From assembly GCF_026626665.1 (NCBI RefSeq), contig NZ_JAPNKE010000002.1, positions 4,689,168 through 4,753,167 of the forward strand: a stretch of 64,000 bases of DNA. Reading direction: 5' to 3'. Both the position numbers and the translations under genes were made by a program. A model generated the notes under the pieces. It had not been told where the DNA came from and made no database searches. It worked only from the letters and a program-made list of their open reading frames with translations. Each line of letters opens with the position of its first letter. Position 1 is the stretch's first letter. This document shows, in pieces, positions 49,483 through 58,016 of this stretch. This stretch comes from Nannocystis pusilla. Its GTDB lineage: Bacteria; Myxococcota_A; Polyangia; Nannocystales; Nannocystaceae.

Positions 49483-50259
49483 TCACTCGCGGAACGCGAC
49501 CGCGACCAGCGACGAGCCGATCGGCAGGTCGACGCGGCGCAGCAGCCGGCGCTCGGCCTCCATCACCGTCAGCAGCGCCTGGTTGAGCGGCGCGGCCGGG
49601 ACCCGGACGTCGTACTCGGGCTTGGCCTTGAGGCCGCGCAGGCGGCTCGCCACGCGCTGGGCGAACACCAGCGGGAACAGCAGGCAGGTGTGGTACGACA
49701 GCCGCTCCAGGCGGAAGCCGGCGCGCTCCAGCACCGGCCGCAGCGTCGCCTTGGTGTAGCGGCGGCGGTGGTGGACCGACACGTCGTGGTCGCTCCACAG
49801 GATCGGCAGGGCCGGCACCGTGACGAGCAGCAGCCCGCCGGGGCGCACCAGCCGGGCCACCGCGGCCATCGCAGGGTCCTCGTCGTCGATGTGCTCGAGC
49901 ACGTCGAACAGCGTCACCACGTCGAACAGCCCCTCGACCGGCAGGTCGTCGGGCAGGCTGCCCGGACGCACGTCGAGGCCGAGCTCGCGCGCCGCGAACT
50001 CGGCCGTCGGCAGGTCGGGCTCGACCACCGTCACCTCGCCGAAGCGCGTCATCTCCTGCGAGATGAGCGAGCACGCCCCGCCGACGTCGAGGATCCGCAG
50101 CGGCCCCTTCGGCGCCCAGCGCTCCAGCACGTCGAGGATCACGTGGCGACGGCCGATCCGCCAGAAGTGGCGCTTCTCGAGCTCGAACAGCTTGTCGTAG
50201 GCGCTGCGATCCAAGGCGAATCTACGTAGCAACCCGCCCTGCGCTTGTAAAGCGCGCAC
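49483..50259 (-). CDS. Class I SAM-dependent methyltransferase
   Basis: 258 residues. SAM-binding motif I ILDVGGACSLISQEM, motif II acidic residue in VTVVEPDLPTAEFA, motif IV DVVTLFDVLEHIDDED and motif V VRPGGLLLVTVPALPILWS. The HHRRRYTKATLRPVLERAGF segment is common in small-molecule and lipid-linked sugar methyltransferases. Substrate unknown. It follows the FG-GAP lipoprotein gene on the same strand at a distance of 99 bases with a hairpin between them, so it is probably transcribed separately. Confidence 0.9.
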   Translation of the reverse strand: MRALQAQGGLLRRFALDRSAYDKLFELEKRHFWRIGRRHVILDVLERWAPKGPLRILDVGGACSLISQEMTRFGEVTVVEPDLPTAEFAARELGLDVRPGSLPDDLPVEGLFDVVTLFDVLEHIDDEDPAMAAVARLVRPGGLLLVTVPALPILWSDHDVSVHHRRRYTKATLRPVLERAGFRLERLSYHTCLLFPLVFAQRVASRLRGLKAKPEYDVRVPAAPLNQALLTVMEAERRLLRRVDLPIGSSLVAVAFRE

Positions 50260-50304
50260 CGCGCGCTTGGCGAATCTGCCACCGAGACGTCACCGAAACG
50301 ACGA

Positions 50305-50334
50305 CGGGCCGACCGGCGCTGCGCCGACCGGCCC
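50305..50334 (-). terminator. Hairpin after the FG-GAP lipoprotein gene
   Basis: GGGCCGACCGGCGC and GCGCCGACCGGCCC form a long stem with two central mismatches around a single T. It lies about 25 bases beyond the stop codon of the gene to the right. Confidence 0.6.
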
Positions 50335-50358
50335 GCACGGGCGCTCACGTCGTGACGA

Positions 50359-52935
50359 TCAGCCTGCCTCGGGGCAGAACGCCTCGGTCACGAGCGCGCC
50401 GTTGTTGTCTTCCTTGCACTCCTGGACCTGGCCGTTGTTGATGCCCGGATCGATCTCGACGAAGAAGTTCTTCTTGTCGTTCTTCGTCGGGCCGGGCACG
50501 GTCCACTCCACCTGCGTCGACGCGCCGGGGAGCAGCGGCACCGTGGTCGGCTTGGTGCCGAGCTTCACGCCCGTGTTGTCGGTGCCCTCGTAGAACGAGA
50601 CGTCGACGTTGGGGCCGACGCCGAGCGTGCCCTCGTTGTAGATGGTCGCCACCAGCACGAGATCCTCGGAGCACTCGTTCAGGTCGGCCGCCACCGAGAT
50701 CGTCAGGTCGACGGCGTTGAACACGCCCTCGCCCTGCACGTTCTGGCGGAAGTTGTTGAGGCCCCCGACCGTCCAGTTGGCCTCCTCGGACATCGGCGGG
50801 TTGCCGGCCGAGTCGGCGTCGGTCACGTGGTAGGTGTGCTGCGTCCAGACCTTGCGGGTCGGGACCCAGTTGTCACCGCCGGCGCCGTACACGAACACGC
50901 CCTTGCGCGCGGTGAAGCCGGGCGTCTTGGCCTGGCAGTCGGTGACGTTCTTCGCCTCGGCGAAGTTGGCGACCACCACGAACTCGGAGTTGCCGTCGCC
51001 GTCGATGTCGGCCACGAGCGGGTACTCGTGGATCGTCGCGCTCGAGTTCATGATCTGCAGCTGCACCGCACCGGTCGCGCCGTCGTAGACGCGGGCGAAG
51101 CACTCGTCCTGGTACGCGACCTCGGCCTTGCCGTCGCCCTGGAAGTCGAACACCGACGAGCCCGTGGCGGCCGACGAGTTGTCCTGGGTGGTCGCGGTCC
51201 AGCGGGCGTACATCGCCCCGGCCGCGGGCGCCGGGTCATTGGCCAGCTTGACCACGGTCTCGCCGGAGCGGTTGAAGTCGTAGACCGCGTAGGCCACGCC
51301 GCCGGCGATGCCCGCCTCGGGCCGGCCGTCGCCGTCGAAGTCGGCGATGGTGGCCGGGCCGCCGAGGTTGGTGCCCTTGATCGGGATCGGCTGCGTGCGC
51401 AGGGCCGCGTTCTGCTGGCACATCGCGTCGGTCGGGTCGACGCCGCACCAGAGCTGACCGGTCTGGCCGTTGATCACGCGGATGGCCGGCCACGCGACCA
51501 GCACCACCTCGGGCTTGCCGTCGCCGTCGAGGTCGGCGACCGACGGCCAGCCGTCGTTGTTGTGGCTCGCGACCGGGTTGTTCTTGTTCGACCAGAACTG
51601 GGTCATCGTCACCGACGGCGGGTTGCCGGGGACCCACTCGATCTTCCACGCCTCGCGGCCGGTCACCAGCTCGGGCTTGTTGTCGCCGTCGAGGTCGGCG
51701 AAGGTCGCCACGCCGCCGGAGTAGATCGGCGTGTTGCCGTTCATGGGCGTGCCGTACATCGCGCCCCACGGCTGGTTGTTGGGGCCCCACGGCTGGTTCC
51801 ACACCATCAGGCCGTCGTCGTCGAGGATGGTGCCGCCGAACGCGATCTCGGCCTCGGGGTCGGTGTCGAGGTTGACGACCGTGGCCGAGCCGTTCTCGAT
51901 GCGGACCTTCGCCACCGCGTTGTTCGAGGTGCGGGCCGTCCACAGCAGCGCGCCCATCCCGTCGACCGCGTGGATCGGCGAGAGGTGGTTCGCGCCCTCC
52001 TCGCGGCCGGCGTAGATGATGTCGGGCAGGCCGTCGCCGCTCACGTCGGCGACCGCGATCGAGGCGCGGCCGTGCGAGCCGAACTGCATCATCGCCGGGT
52101 TGTGGCTGATGCGCCACTTCTCCTGCCCGGTCGCGCCGTCGAGCAGCACGATCTCGCCGAGCGGGTAGCTGCCCGGCATGTTGTCGGCGCGGGTCGTGTT
52201 GACCACCACGTCGGGCACGCCGTCGCCGTCGACGTCGGCGATCACCGGCAGCGTGATGACCTCGTTGGCCGTCCACGCCCACTCGAGCTGGACATCGATG
52301 TCGTCGAACGTCGGCACGACCTCGCAGTCGAGCGGGTCGGGCTGCGGCAGGCACTGGCTGAACAGCGGCTCGCAGTAGAAGCCGGGCTCGCAGTCGTACG
52401 AGTCCTGGCAGTCGCCCGCGGGCTGCTCGCACACGTCGCCGAGGCACACCGCGCCGGCGTCGCAGCAGATCGACTTGTCCTCGCCGCAGCGGATGCCGCT
52501 CGGGCACTCGGGGAGGCAGGCCCCGTCGACGCACTCCTCGCCGGCGGCGCAGCACTGAGCCGGCTCGCCGCAGAGGATCGTCATGCACATGTCGTTGGTG
52601 GTCTCTCCCACCGGCTCCGTCGTCGAGGACGACGTCGCGTCGGTGGTCGTGTCCGTCGTCGTGCTCGTGGTCGACGTCGGCTCGACCGTGGTCGACGTGG
52701 TCGTCGTGCCGGTCGCGCTCATCCCCGAGTCGGTGACCTCGGAGGTGCTCGTCGGCATCGTGTCCGTCGACGGCGCGGTGGTCGACGTCGTCGGTCCGGT
52801 GGTCGTGTCGCCGGTCGACGTGGCATCCGTGTCCGTGCCCGTCGCCACGTTGGTGGCGTCACCGCATCCGGCCAGCGCGGGGCTGAGCAGCGCAAGTCCG
52901 GAGAGTGCCCAATAACGCGCTAAGTTCGTGTTCAT
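50359..52935 (-). CDS. Lipoprotein with FG-GAP/VCBS repeats and C-terminal CARDB-like domain
   Basis: 858 residues, unbroken. Signal peptide with lipobox (SGLALLSPALAGC), a Thr/Ser tether of about 90 residues, a Cys-rich module (CCAAGEECVDGACLPECPSG), then a seven-bladed propeller marked by calcium-loop repeats: VIADVDGDGVPDVVV, VADVSGDGLPDII, FADLDGDNKPELV, VADLDGDGKPEVV, IADFDGDGRPEAG, DFQGDGKAEVAY and VADIDGDGNSEFV. The C-terminal 110 residues resemble a CARDB domain (LVATIYNEGTLGVGPNVDV). Probably a surface adhesin or recognition protein. Confidence 0.88.
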   Translation of the reverse strand: MNTNLARYWALSGLALLSPALAGCGDATNVATGTDTDATSTGDTTTGPTTSTTAPSTDTMPTSTSEVTDSGMSATGTTTTSTTVEPTSTTSTTTDTTTDATSSSTTEPVGETTNDMCMTILCGEPAQCCAAGEECVDGACLPECPSGIRCGEDKSICCDAGAVCLGDVCEQPAGDCQDSYDCEPGFYCEPLFSQCLPQPDPLDCEVVPTFDDIDVQLEWAWTANEVITLPVIADVDGDGVPDVVVNTTRADNMPGSYPLGEIVLLDGATGQEKWRISHNPAMMQFGSHGRASIAVADVSGDGLPDIIYAGREEGANHLSPIHAVDGMGALLWTARTSNNAVAKVRIENGSATVVNLDTDPEAEIAFGGTILDDDGLMVWNQPWGPNNQPWGAMYGTPMNGNTPIYSGGVATFADLDGDNKPELVTGREAWKIEWVPGNPPSVTMTQFWSNKNNPVASHNNDGWPSVADLDGDGKPEVVLVAWPAIRVINGQTGQLWCGVDPTDAMCQQNAALRTQPIPIKGTNLGGPATIADFDGDGRPEAGIAGGVAYAVYDFNRSGETVVKLANDPAPAAGAMYARWTATTQDNSSAATGSSVFDFQGDGKAEVAYQDECFARVYDGATGAVQLQIMNSSATIHEYPLVADIDGDGNSEFVVVANFAEAKNVTDCQAKTPGFTARKGVFVYGAGGDNWVPTRKVWTQHTYHVTDADSAGNPPMSEEANWTVGGLNNFRQNVQGEGVFNAVDLTISVAADLNECSEDLVLVATIYNEGTLGVGPNVDVSFYEGTDNTGVKLGTKPTTVPLLPGASTQVEWTVPGPTKNDKKNFFVEIDPGINNGQVQECKEDNNGALVTEAFCPEAG

Positions 52936-53256
52936 ATCGACAGTTTAGCCATACTGAGCGGCCTCGGACCACGCAACAAATCGGCATTTTTCGCGGCCGC
53001 GGGCCCTCGGCGGGCCGCCCGGACGGTTGGCCGATCACGACATTTGGATCATGCCCTCCGCGGGTTCGAGCCCACGCGCGGGTTTCGCCGCCGCGTGACT
53101 TTTATTCACCGTCTTCACGACGTCGTGACACGGCGCGCAGCCGCGGCGGCGATCGTGCAGACGTCGCATTCGCCCGAGATCTGCCCGATAAAGGCCTCCA
53201 GACGCAGATCTGCAGATGCGTCGATGACCGCGGCGACAGGTGGATCCAGCGACGAC
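52936..53256. other. Gene-free stretch between the FG-GAP and DUF502 genes
   Basis: About 320 bases. GTGAC/GTCAC motifs recur around 53095-53130 (CGTGAC, CGTCGTGACACGG). Bases just upstream of the FG-GAP gene (GACAGTTTAGCCATACTGAG) are AT-richer and probably hold its promoter. No protein-like frame. Confidence 0.4.
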
Positions 53257-53883
53257 CTATGCCTCGGAGACGAGCGGCGGAGGCCTCGCCGCCGCGCCGT
53301 CGCGGGCGGCGGCAGCGACCTCTTCCGGGACGTAGTTGCCGCCCGACAGCAAGAACTTGAAGACCTCTTCGACGGCCAGAGAGGTCGGTCGGCAGCGCGA
53401 CAGCGGGACGAACAGCACCCGGCCGACCATCGGGTTCGGCGTGGTCGGCACGAACACGCAGACGGCGTCGGTGCCGGCGCCGATGGGCTCGCCGCTGGTG
53501 AACGCGAGGTGCCAGGCGTCGCCGTCGAGCCGCACCAGCACGACCTTGGAGTAGATGCCGCTGCTGCCGCCGGGCGTCAGCGAGATCTGCTTCCACGCCT
53601 TGTACAGCTCGGCGAGCACCGGCACCTTCAGCAGCAGGCGATCGATCGCCGCCAGCACGTAGCGGCCGATCAGGCTGCGCACGACGAGGCCCAGCGCGAA
53701 GATCCCGACCAGGGCCAGCCCCACCCCCGCGAACGGCACGTCGATCCCGACCAACTCCTTCAGAGGTTCGCGCGTGAGGTGGTCGACGTACCACAGCACG
53801 AACACGGTGACGACCAGCGGGATCGCGGCGAAGACCCCGGCGAGGAAGGTGTTGCGGGCGAAGTTCTTGGCGTGCTCGAGCAT
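53257..53883 (-). CDS. DUF502-family membrane protein
   Basis: 208 residues. Two membrane helices near the start (GVFAAIPLVVTVFVLWYVD; GVGLALVGIFALGLVV), then the family signature with PVLAELYKAWKQI, IYSKVVLVRLDGDAWHLAF, CVFVPTTPNPMVGRVLFVP and SLAVEEVFKFLLSGGNYVP. DUF502 proteins are widespread membrane proteins of unknown function. It is the last gene of a four-gene run (PQQ-like lipoprotein, TPM, Tim44-like, DUF502), six bases after the stop of its neighbour. Confidence 0.88.
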   Translation of the reverse strand: MLEHAKNFARNTFLAGVFAAIPLVVTVFVLWYVDHLTREPLKELVGIDVPFAGVGLALVGIFALGLVVRSLIGRYVLAAIDRLLLKVPVLAELYKAWKQISLTPGGSSGIYSKVVLVRLDGDAWHLAFTSGEPIGAGTDAVCVFVPTTPNPMVGRVLFVPLSRCRPTSLAVEEVFKFLLSGGNYVPEEVAAAARDGAAARPPPLVSEA

Positions 53884-53889
53884 CTCTGA

Positions 53890-55449
53890 TTATCCGGCGT
53901 AGGCCTCGTCCTGCTCGATCTTGCTGAGCACCCAGTCGAACTCGCCGCGGGTCAGGTGAGCGCCGCAGTACTCGCAGGCGCCGGCCATGTTCACGCGGTC
54001 GAGCGGGCCGCCGCAGTTCGGGCAGTTCACGTCGCTGGCGGGCGCGCCGCGGACCTTGGACCCGCGGATCAGCGTCCAGTACTCGCTGTACGTGCGCGGG
54101 TGCTTGGTGCTGCCCGACACGTGCTCGCCGCTGGTGCGCGCGGTGTAGTCGATCCCGCGGGCCCACACCCGCACGGTCAGCGCGTCGTACCAGCGGTCGC
54201 GCTCGAGCTTGACGATCACCATGCGCAGCACCTGCGTGCCGGAGAGCACGTTGCGCAGCCCCTGGGCGCGGTAGGCGTCGATCCAGTACTGCAGGTAGTT
54301 GAACAGCGAGTCGGACACGTAGGGGCGCACGCGGCGGAGGTCGAGCGCGGTCCAGCCGGCGTTCAGCTCGGCGTGGATCGTGCGCACGCGCTGGTCGATG
54401 CGCTCGGGGGCGACCGTCGGGTCCTCGGCGATCAGCGCCGCGTGGGCCTGCTGGATGCCCGGCATGAACAGCGTGCGGTCGTCGGTGCCGACCTCCTCGG
54501 CGTGGTGCGTCAGCGGCGGCGGGCGCGACTCGAGGCTGCGCACGCGCACGTGGTGGACGGTCCAGTCGAACCGCCCGCCCTCGACTTGCTGGCCGCAGTA
54601 GCGGCACGCGCCGCTGTCGCTGCGCTCGAACGGGGCCCCGCAGTTGGGGCAGCCGAGCGCGGTCACCGTCTCGGGCGTGCGGCTCCTGGCGTCGGCGCGC
54701 CGCTGCAGCCGCCACGCCTCGCGCACGTAGAAGCCGCGCTCGCCGCCCGGCAGCGCCGCGCTGTAGTTGGCCTCGAACGCGACCTCGACCTCGATCATGC
54801 CGTCGGGCCCCGCCGGCAGCTGGACCCGCTCGACCTGCATCGACCCGATCACGACCCCGCGGATCGGCACGCCGGCCGGCTCGCGCTTCATCAACGCCTC
54901 GCGGGCGCCGGGCTCGACGTACGGCGCCAGCGCCTCCATCGCTCTGGCGTCGCCGCGGGCCCCCTGGGCGCGGGCGTACAGCGCGTAGACGAAGTCGGTG
55001 AACAGCACCGCCGAGAAGTCGGGGTCGAGCCGACGGATCGATCCGAGGTCGCCGTGGCGGACCGCGTGCGCCGCGGCCGTCGGCGCGCTGTCCCACGTCT
55101 CCTCGGCCTGGCGCTGGTGGTCGTTTCGGTAGTGGTACCAGACGACCACGCCGACGACGATCAGCAGCGGCACCCCGATCTGCGGCACCTCGAACAGCAG
55201 GCGCACCAGCAAGTAGACGATCGCCCCGCCGTCGCCGCCCCCGCCGCCTCCGCCGCTGAAGCTGCCGCCGCCGCCCTGGCTGCCGCCGCCCGAGTAGCCG
55301 TGGCCGCCGCCCGGCCGCGCCGCCGCCTCGGCCGCCAGCGCCAGCAGCACCGCCGCCGCCGCGATCGCCAGCACCTTCGACCATGTCCGCGGAGACATGC
55401 CCTTCGCACCATGCTCCTGGGAGCAGGCTCGTTCAGACATGTCCTTCAT
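53890..55449 (-). CDS. Tim44-like domain protein with two zinc ribbons
   Basis: 519 residues. The start ATG 55449 overlaps the previous stop (ATGA). The first 25 residues come from a 14-bp array, then a signal-like helix (VLAIAAAAVLLALAAEAAA), a Gly-rich stretch (GGGHGYSGGGSQGGGG), a membrane helix (VPLLIVVGVVVWYHY) and a Tim44-like fold (FTDFVYALYARAQGAR). A zinc ribbon (CPNCGAPFERSDSGACRYCG) is followed by a second Tim44-like stretch and a second ribbon (CPNCGGPLDRVNMAGACEYC). Such proteins accompany TPM proteins in other bacteria. The start at 55398 would skip the array-derived part. Confidence 0.8.
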   Translation of the reverse strand: MKDMSERACSQEHGAKGMSPRTWSKVLAIAAAAVLLALAAEAAARPGGGHGYSGGGSQGGGGSFSGGGGGGGDGGAIVYLLVRLLFEVPQIGVPLLIVVGVVVWYHYRNDHQRQAEETWDSAPTAAAHAVRHGDLGSIRRLDPDFSAVLFTDFVYALYARAQGARGDARAMEALAPYVEPGAREALMKREPAGVPIRGVVIGSMQVERVQLPAGPDGMIEVEVAFEANYSAALPGGERGFYVREAWRLQRRADARSRTPETVTALGCPNCGAPFERSDSGACRYCGQQVEGGRFDWTVHHVRVRSLESRPPPLTHHAEEVGTDDRTLFMPGIQQAHAALIAEDPTVAPERIDQRVRTIHAELNAGWTALDLRRVRPYVSDSLFNYLQYWIDAYRAQGLRNVLSGTQVLRMVIVKLERDRWYDALTVRVWARGIDYTARTSGEHVSGSTKHPRTYSEYWTLIRGSKVRGAPASDVNCPNCGGPLDRVNMAGACEYCGAHLTRGEFDWVLSKIEQDEAYAG

Positions 55450-55451
55450 GC
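55382..55451. repeat. 14-bp repeat array, 5 units, over a coupled start codon
   Basis: Cores at 55382, 55396, 55410 (CATG), 55424 (CAGG) and 55438 (CATG), all 14 bases apart. It is translated as the first 20 residues of the Tim44-like protein. Confidence 0.9.
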
Positions 55452-56066
55452 CAGCACCTCGTCGGGCAGCTCGTTGACGTCGTCCTCGCCGCGCGGCAGC
55501 GCGTCGGCGCACAGCGCCCCCAGGGCTCGCAGGTGCGGCGCCAGCTCGGTCGCGCGGGCGCCCGCCGCCACCGCGGCCTGGAGGCCGGCGACGGCCTGGT
55601 CCCACGGCGCGCGCGGGACCTCGCGGCGGACCCCGACGTCGGCCAGGACCACCGCGGCCCGCTCGGTCAGCGACAGGTACAGGAACACCCCGGTGCGCGC
55701 CCGCGTCTCCATCACCCCGTGGTCGAGGAAGCCGGCCTTGGCCGCGCGCAGCACCGCCTCGTCGCGCCAGGCCCGGGGCGTCAGCCCGCGCGCGAGCGCG
55801 TGGCTGTGACGGACCAGCCAGCCCGCCGCCAGCCCGACCAGCAGCGGGTCGACGAGGAACCAGTGCAGCCCGAACTCCGGCTCGCCGTACAGCAGGAACG
55901 CCAGCGTCAGCGCCGCGGCCAGCCCGCCGACCAGCGCCGGCACGTGGGCGTAGCGGTCGGACGCCGGCCGCACCGCGATCACCAGCTCGGCGGCCGTGCC
56001 CGCCTCGAACGCCTCGATCGCCCGGCGCAGCGCGCCCTTCCCGTCGTCGGCGAAGAACCCGGCCAT
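55446..56066 (-). CDS. TPM-domain membrane protein
   Basis: 206 residues. GALRRAIEAFEAGTAAELVIAVRP opens a TPM-like domain. Two membrane helices follow (YAHVPALVGGLAAALTLAFL; WFLVDPLLVGLAAGWLV), then RTGVFLYLSLTERAAVVLAD, the conserved TPM strand with GVFLYLS. TPM proteins act in photosystem repair in plants; in bacteria the role is not settled. Stop overlaps the next ATG by four bases; the upstream gene ends two bases before. Confidence 0.82.
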   Translation of the reverse strand: MAGFFADDGKGALRRAIEAFEAGTAAELVIAVRPASDRYAHVPALVGGLAAALTLAFLLYGEPEFGLHWFLVDPLLVGLAAGWLVRHSHALARGLTPRAWRDEAVLRAAKAGFLDHGVMETRARTGVFLYLSLTERAAVVLADVGVRREVPRAPWDQAVAGLQAAVAAGARATELAPHLRALGALCADALPRGEDDVNELPDEVLA

Positions 56067-56068
56067 CG

Positions 56069-57248
56069 TCAGCCTCCTCCGTGGCGCAGCTCGAACACGT
56101 AGTCGGTGTCGTAGCAGCGGACCAGCAATTGACCTGTCCGCAGGAACAGGTAGTCCGGCCCGCTCTTCACGCGCGTCTTGCTCACGGTCTTGCCGGTCAC
56201 CGCGTCGAGCACGTACAGGTGCCCGGGCTCGGCGCCGGCGCCGTAGCCGCTGAGGACGTGGCCGCGGTGGACCACGAAGTCGGCCGCGTTGGCGACCAGC
56301 GGCGCGCTGCGCCACAGCAGTTCGCCGCTGCCGAGGTCGAGCGCGGTGATGAACGCGTTGCCGCCCCTGGCGTCGGCGTGGTGGGCGTGGCCGACCAGCA
56401 GCACCGAGCCGACCAGCGCGGCCCAGGTCGCGCGCTGGGCCGTGAACGCCCGCTCGCCGGCCGGCGTCCCGGGCGGGTGGGCGTAGGCCTCGAAGTCGAA
56501 CAGCGCCACGATCTCCGCGGTGTCCTCGCGCTGGACCGCGACGAACCGGCCGCCCGAGTAATCTGCCCCATAGAACAGGATGTTGAAGCCGTCCTCGCGG
56601 ATCGCCTGGACCAGCAGGTACTTGCCGAAGGTCGGCGGGATCGACGGCGGCAGCGTCCCCGGCTCGCCGCGCATCGGGTTCGGCACCTCGTACTCGGGCA
56701 GCGCCAGGCCGTTGCGGGCCAGCCACTCGCCGTCGTCGCCGATCCCGTTGGCGCGCTCCGACACCAGCGTCAGCGTCGGCGGCGGCCCGGGCTCGATCGG
56801 CGCCGGTCGCTTCAGCGTGTAGGCCCACGGCGGGGCCGGCAGCACCGTCGCCGCGCGGCCCGCGATTGTTCGCCCGCCCGCGACTGCGCGGCCAGCAGCG
56901 CCTCGGTCGCCGCGTCGTACAGCGCCTGCGTCGCCAGGTTGCCCGGCGCCTCGTCGAGCACCTCGGCGAAGGCCTGACGGGCCAGGTCGTGGCGCCCCCG
57001 TCCATCGCCGCGACCCCCTGCGCGCGCCGCAGCGCCAGCGCCGGGGGCAGGGCCTCGCCGCCGGTCGTCACCACCTGTCCCGAAGGACCGGTCGCAGCGC
57101 CGCCCGGAGCACCCCCGCCGGGGCCCGCCGGATGGACCGCTGTCACTCCGGCCGGCGCCTGCGACGAATCGCCGCGGCGACAGGCCGCGAGGACGATCAC
57201 GAGCGCGGAGGCGCTCCAGAGGCGAGCCGGGCGTCGCACCGGCCGCAC
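56069..57248 (-). CDS. Lipoprotein with PQQ/WD-like beta-propeller (two frameshifts)
   Basis: About 392 residues. ATG 57248 gives a signal peptide with lipobox (SASALVIVLAAC). A Gly/Pro-rich stretch then leads, after a frame change near 57000, to a tetratricopeptide-like helix pair (DLARQAFAEVLDEAPGNLATQ). After a second change near 56865 comes a beta-propeller region with VALFDFEAYAHPPG, GNAFITALDLGSGELLWRS, GHLYVLDAVTGKTVSKT and LLVRCYDTDYVFEL. The blade motif with DxxTGK is PQQ-like. It heads the operon with TPM, Tim44-like and DUF502 genes and is divergent by 53 bases from the next lipoprotein gene. Confidence 0.7.
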
Positions 57249-57301
57249 TGTAGCGCAACCTCCCGCGTGACAGTCCCGCCGCGACCCCCTATCGTCCCCG
57301 C

Positions 57302-57874
57302 GTGACCTCTCGTCGGCTCTTTTTCGCGTGCGCGCTGGCGGCCGGGTGCGGCGACGCCGGCAGCCCCAACAGTGGCGGCACCGACAGCACCGGTTCGGTC
57401 GCCGAGATCGACGGCACCATGGTCGACCTCGTCAAGCCGCAGGCGTGGGTGCAGCTCGGGGCCGACGCCGACCCGCTGCGCGACCACCGACCGGCCAGCG
57501 TCGAGTGCCCGCTCGGCGTCGGCTGGCTGGTCGAGGTCACCGGCTTCGAGGTCAACACGGGTGGTTGCAACTACGGCGCGTTCACGCAGCCGTCGCTCCG
57601 CGAGATCGTGCCCGGCGCGCAGATCTCGCTCAACCTCTACCACTTCGACCTCGTCGCCGCCGAGCCCGCGACCGCGCACGCCGTGATCATGGCGGGCGAC
57701 CACGTGCTGCTCGAGCGCGAGGTCGAAATCCCGGGCAAGGCCATGGTCTACGAGGTCGACCTCGTCGCCGACTTCGCGCTCGCGGCCGGTGAGCCGGTGG
57801 TGTTCCACCTGCACAACCACGGGCAGAACACGTGGACCCTCGCCAGCATCCAGGTCGAGGTCGAGGACCCCTGA
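57302..57874 (+). CDS. Small lipoprotein of unknown function
   Basis: 190 residues from GTG 57302. Signal peptide with lipobox (RLFFACALAAGC), a short GGTDSTGS tether, then a beta-sandwich-like domain (VGWLVEVTGFEVNTGGCNYG, ISLNLYHFDLVAAEP, AHAVIMAGDHVLLEREVEIP, PVVFHLHNHGQNTW). His residues near the end (HLHNHG) might bind a metal. No family recognised. It lies directly upstream of the copper monooxygenase-like gene. Confidence 0.7.
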   Translation: MTSRRLFFACALAAGCGDAGSPNSGGTDSTGSVAEIDGTMVDLVKPQAWVQLGADADPLRDHRPASVECPLGVGWLVEVTGFEVNTGGCNYGAFTQPSLREIVPGAQISLNLYHFDLVAAEPATAHAVIMAGDHVLLEREVEIPGKAMVYEVDLVADFALAAGEPVVFHLHNHGQNTWTLASIQVEVEDP

Positions 57875-58016
57875 AACGCCCTGGCGGAGCGCCCGGAGGC
57901 GCCGCAGCGAACGGTCCACGAGCAGCGGCCCCGTGACCTTTCGTTCCGTGACAATTCGTCGCCGCTGAAGTACCCCTCGATCTCGCGGGCCCAGGTCCGT
58001 GAGAGGTCAACGACCG

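Noticed and set aside
50827..52923. A 698-residue forward frame opposite the FG-GAP lipoprotein
   Set aside because: It has V/H/R/D-rich shadow composition. The reverse strand has a signal peptide, lipobox and calcium-loop repeats.
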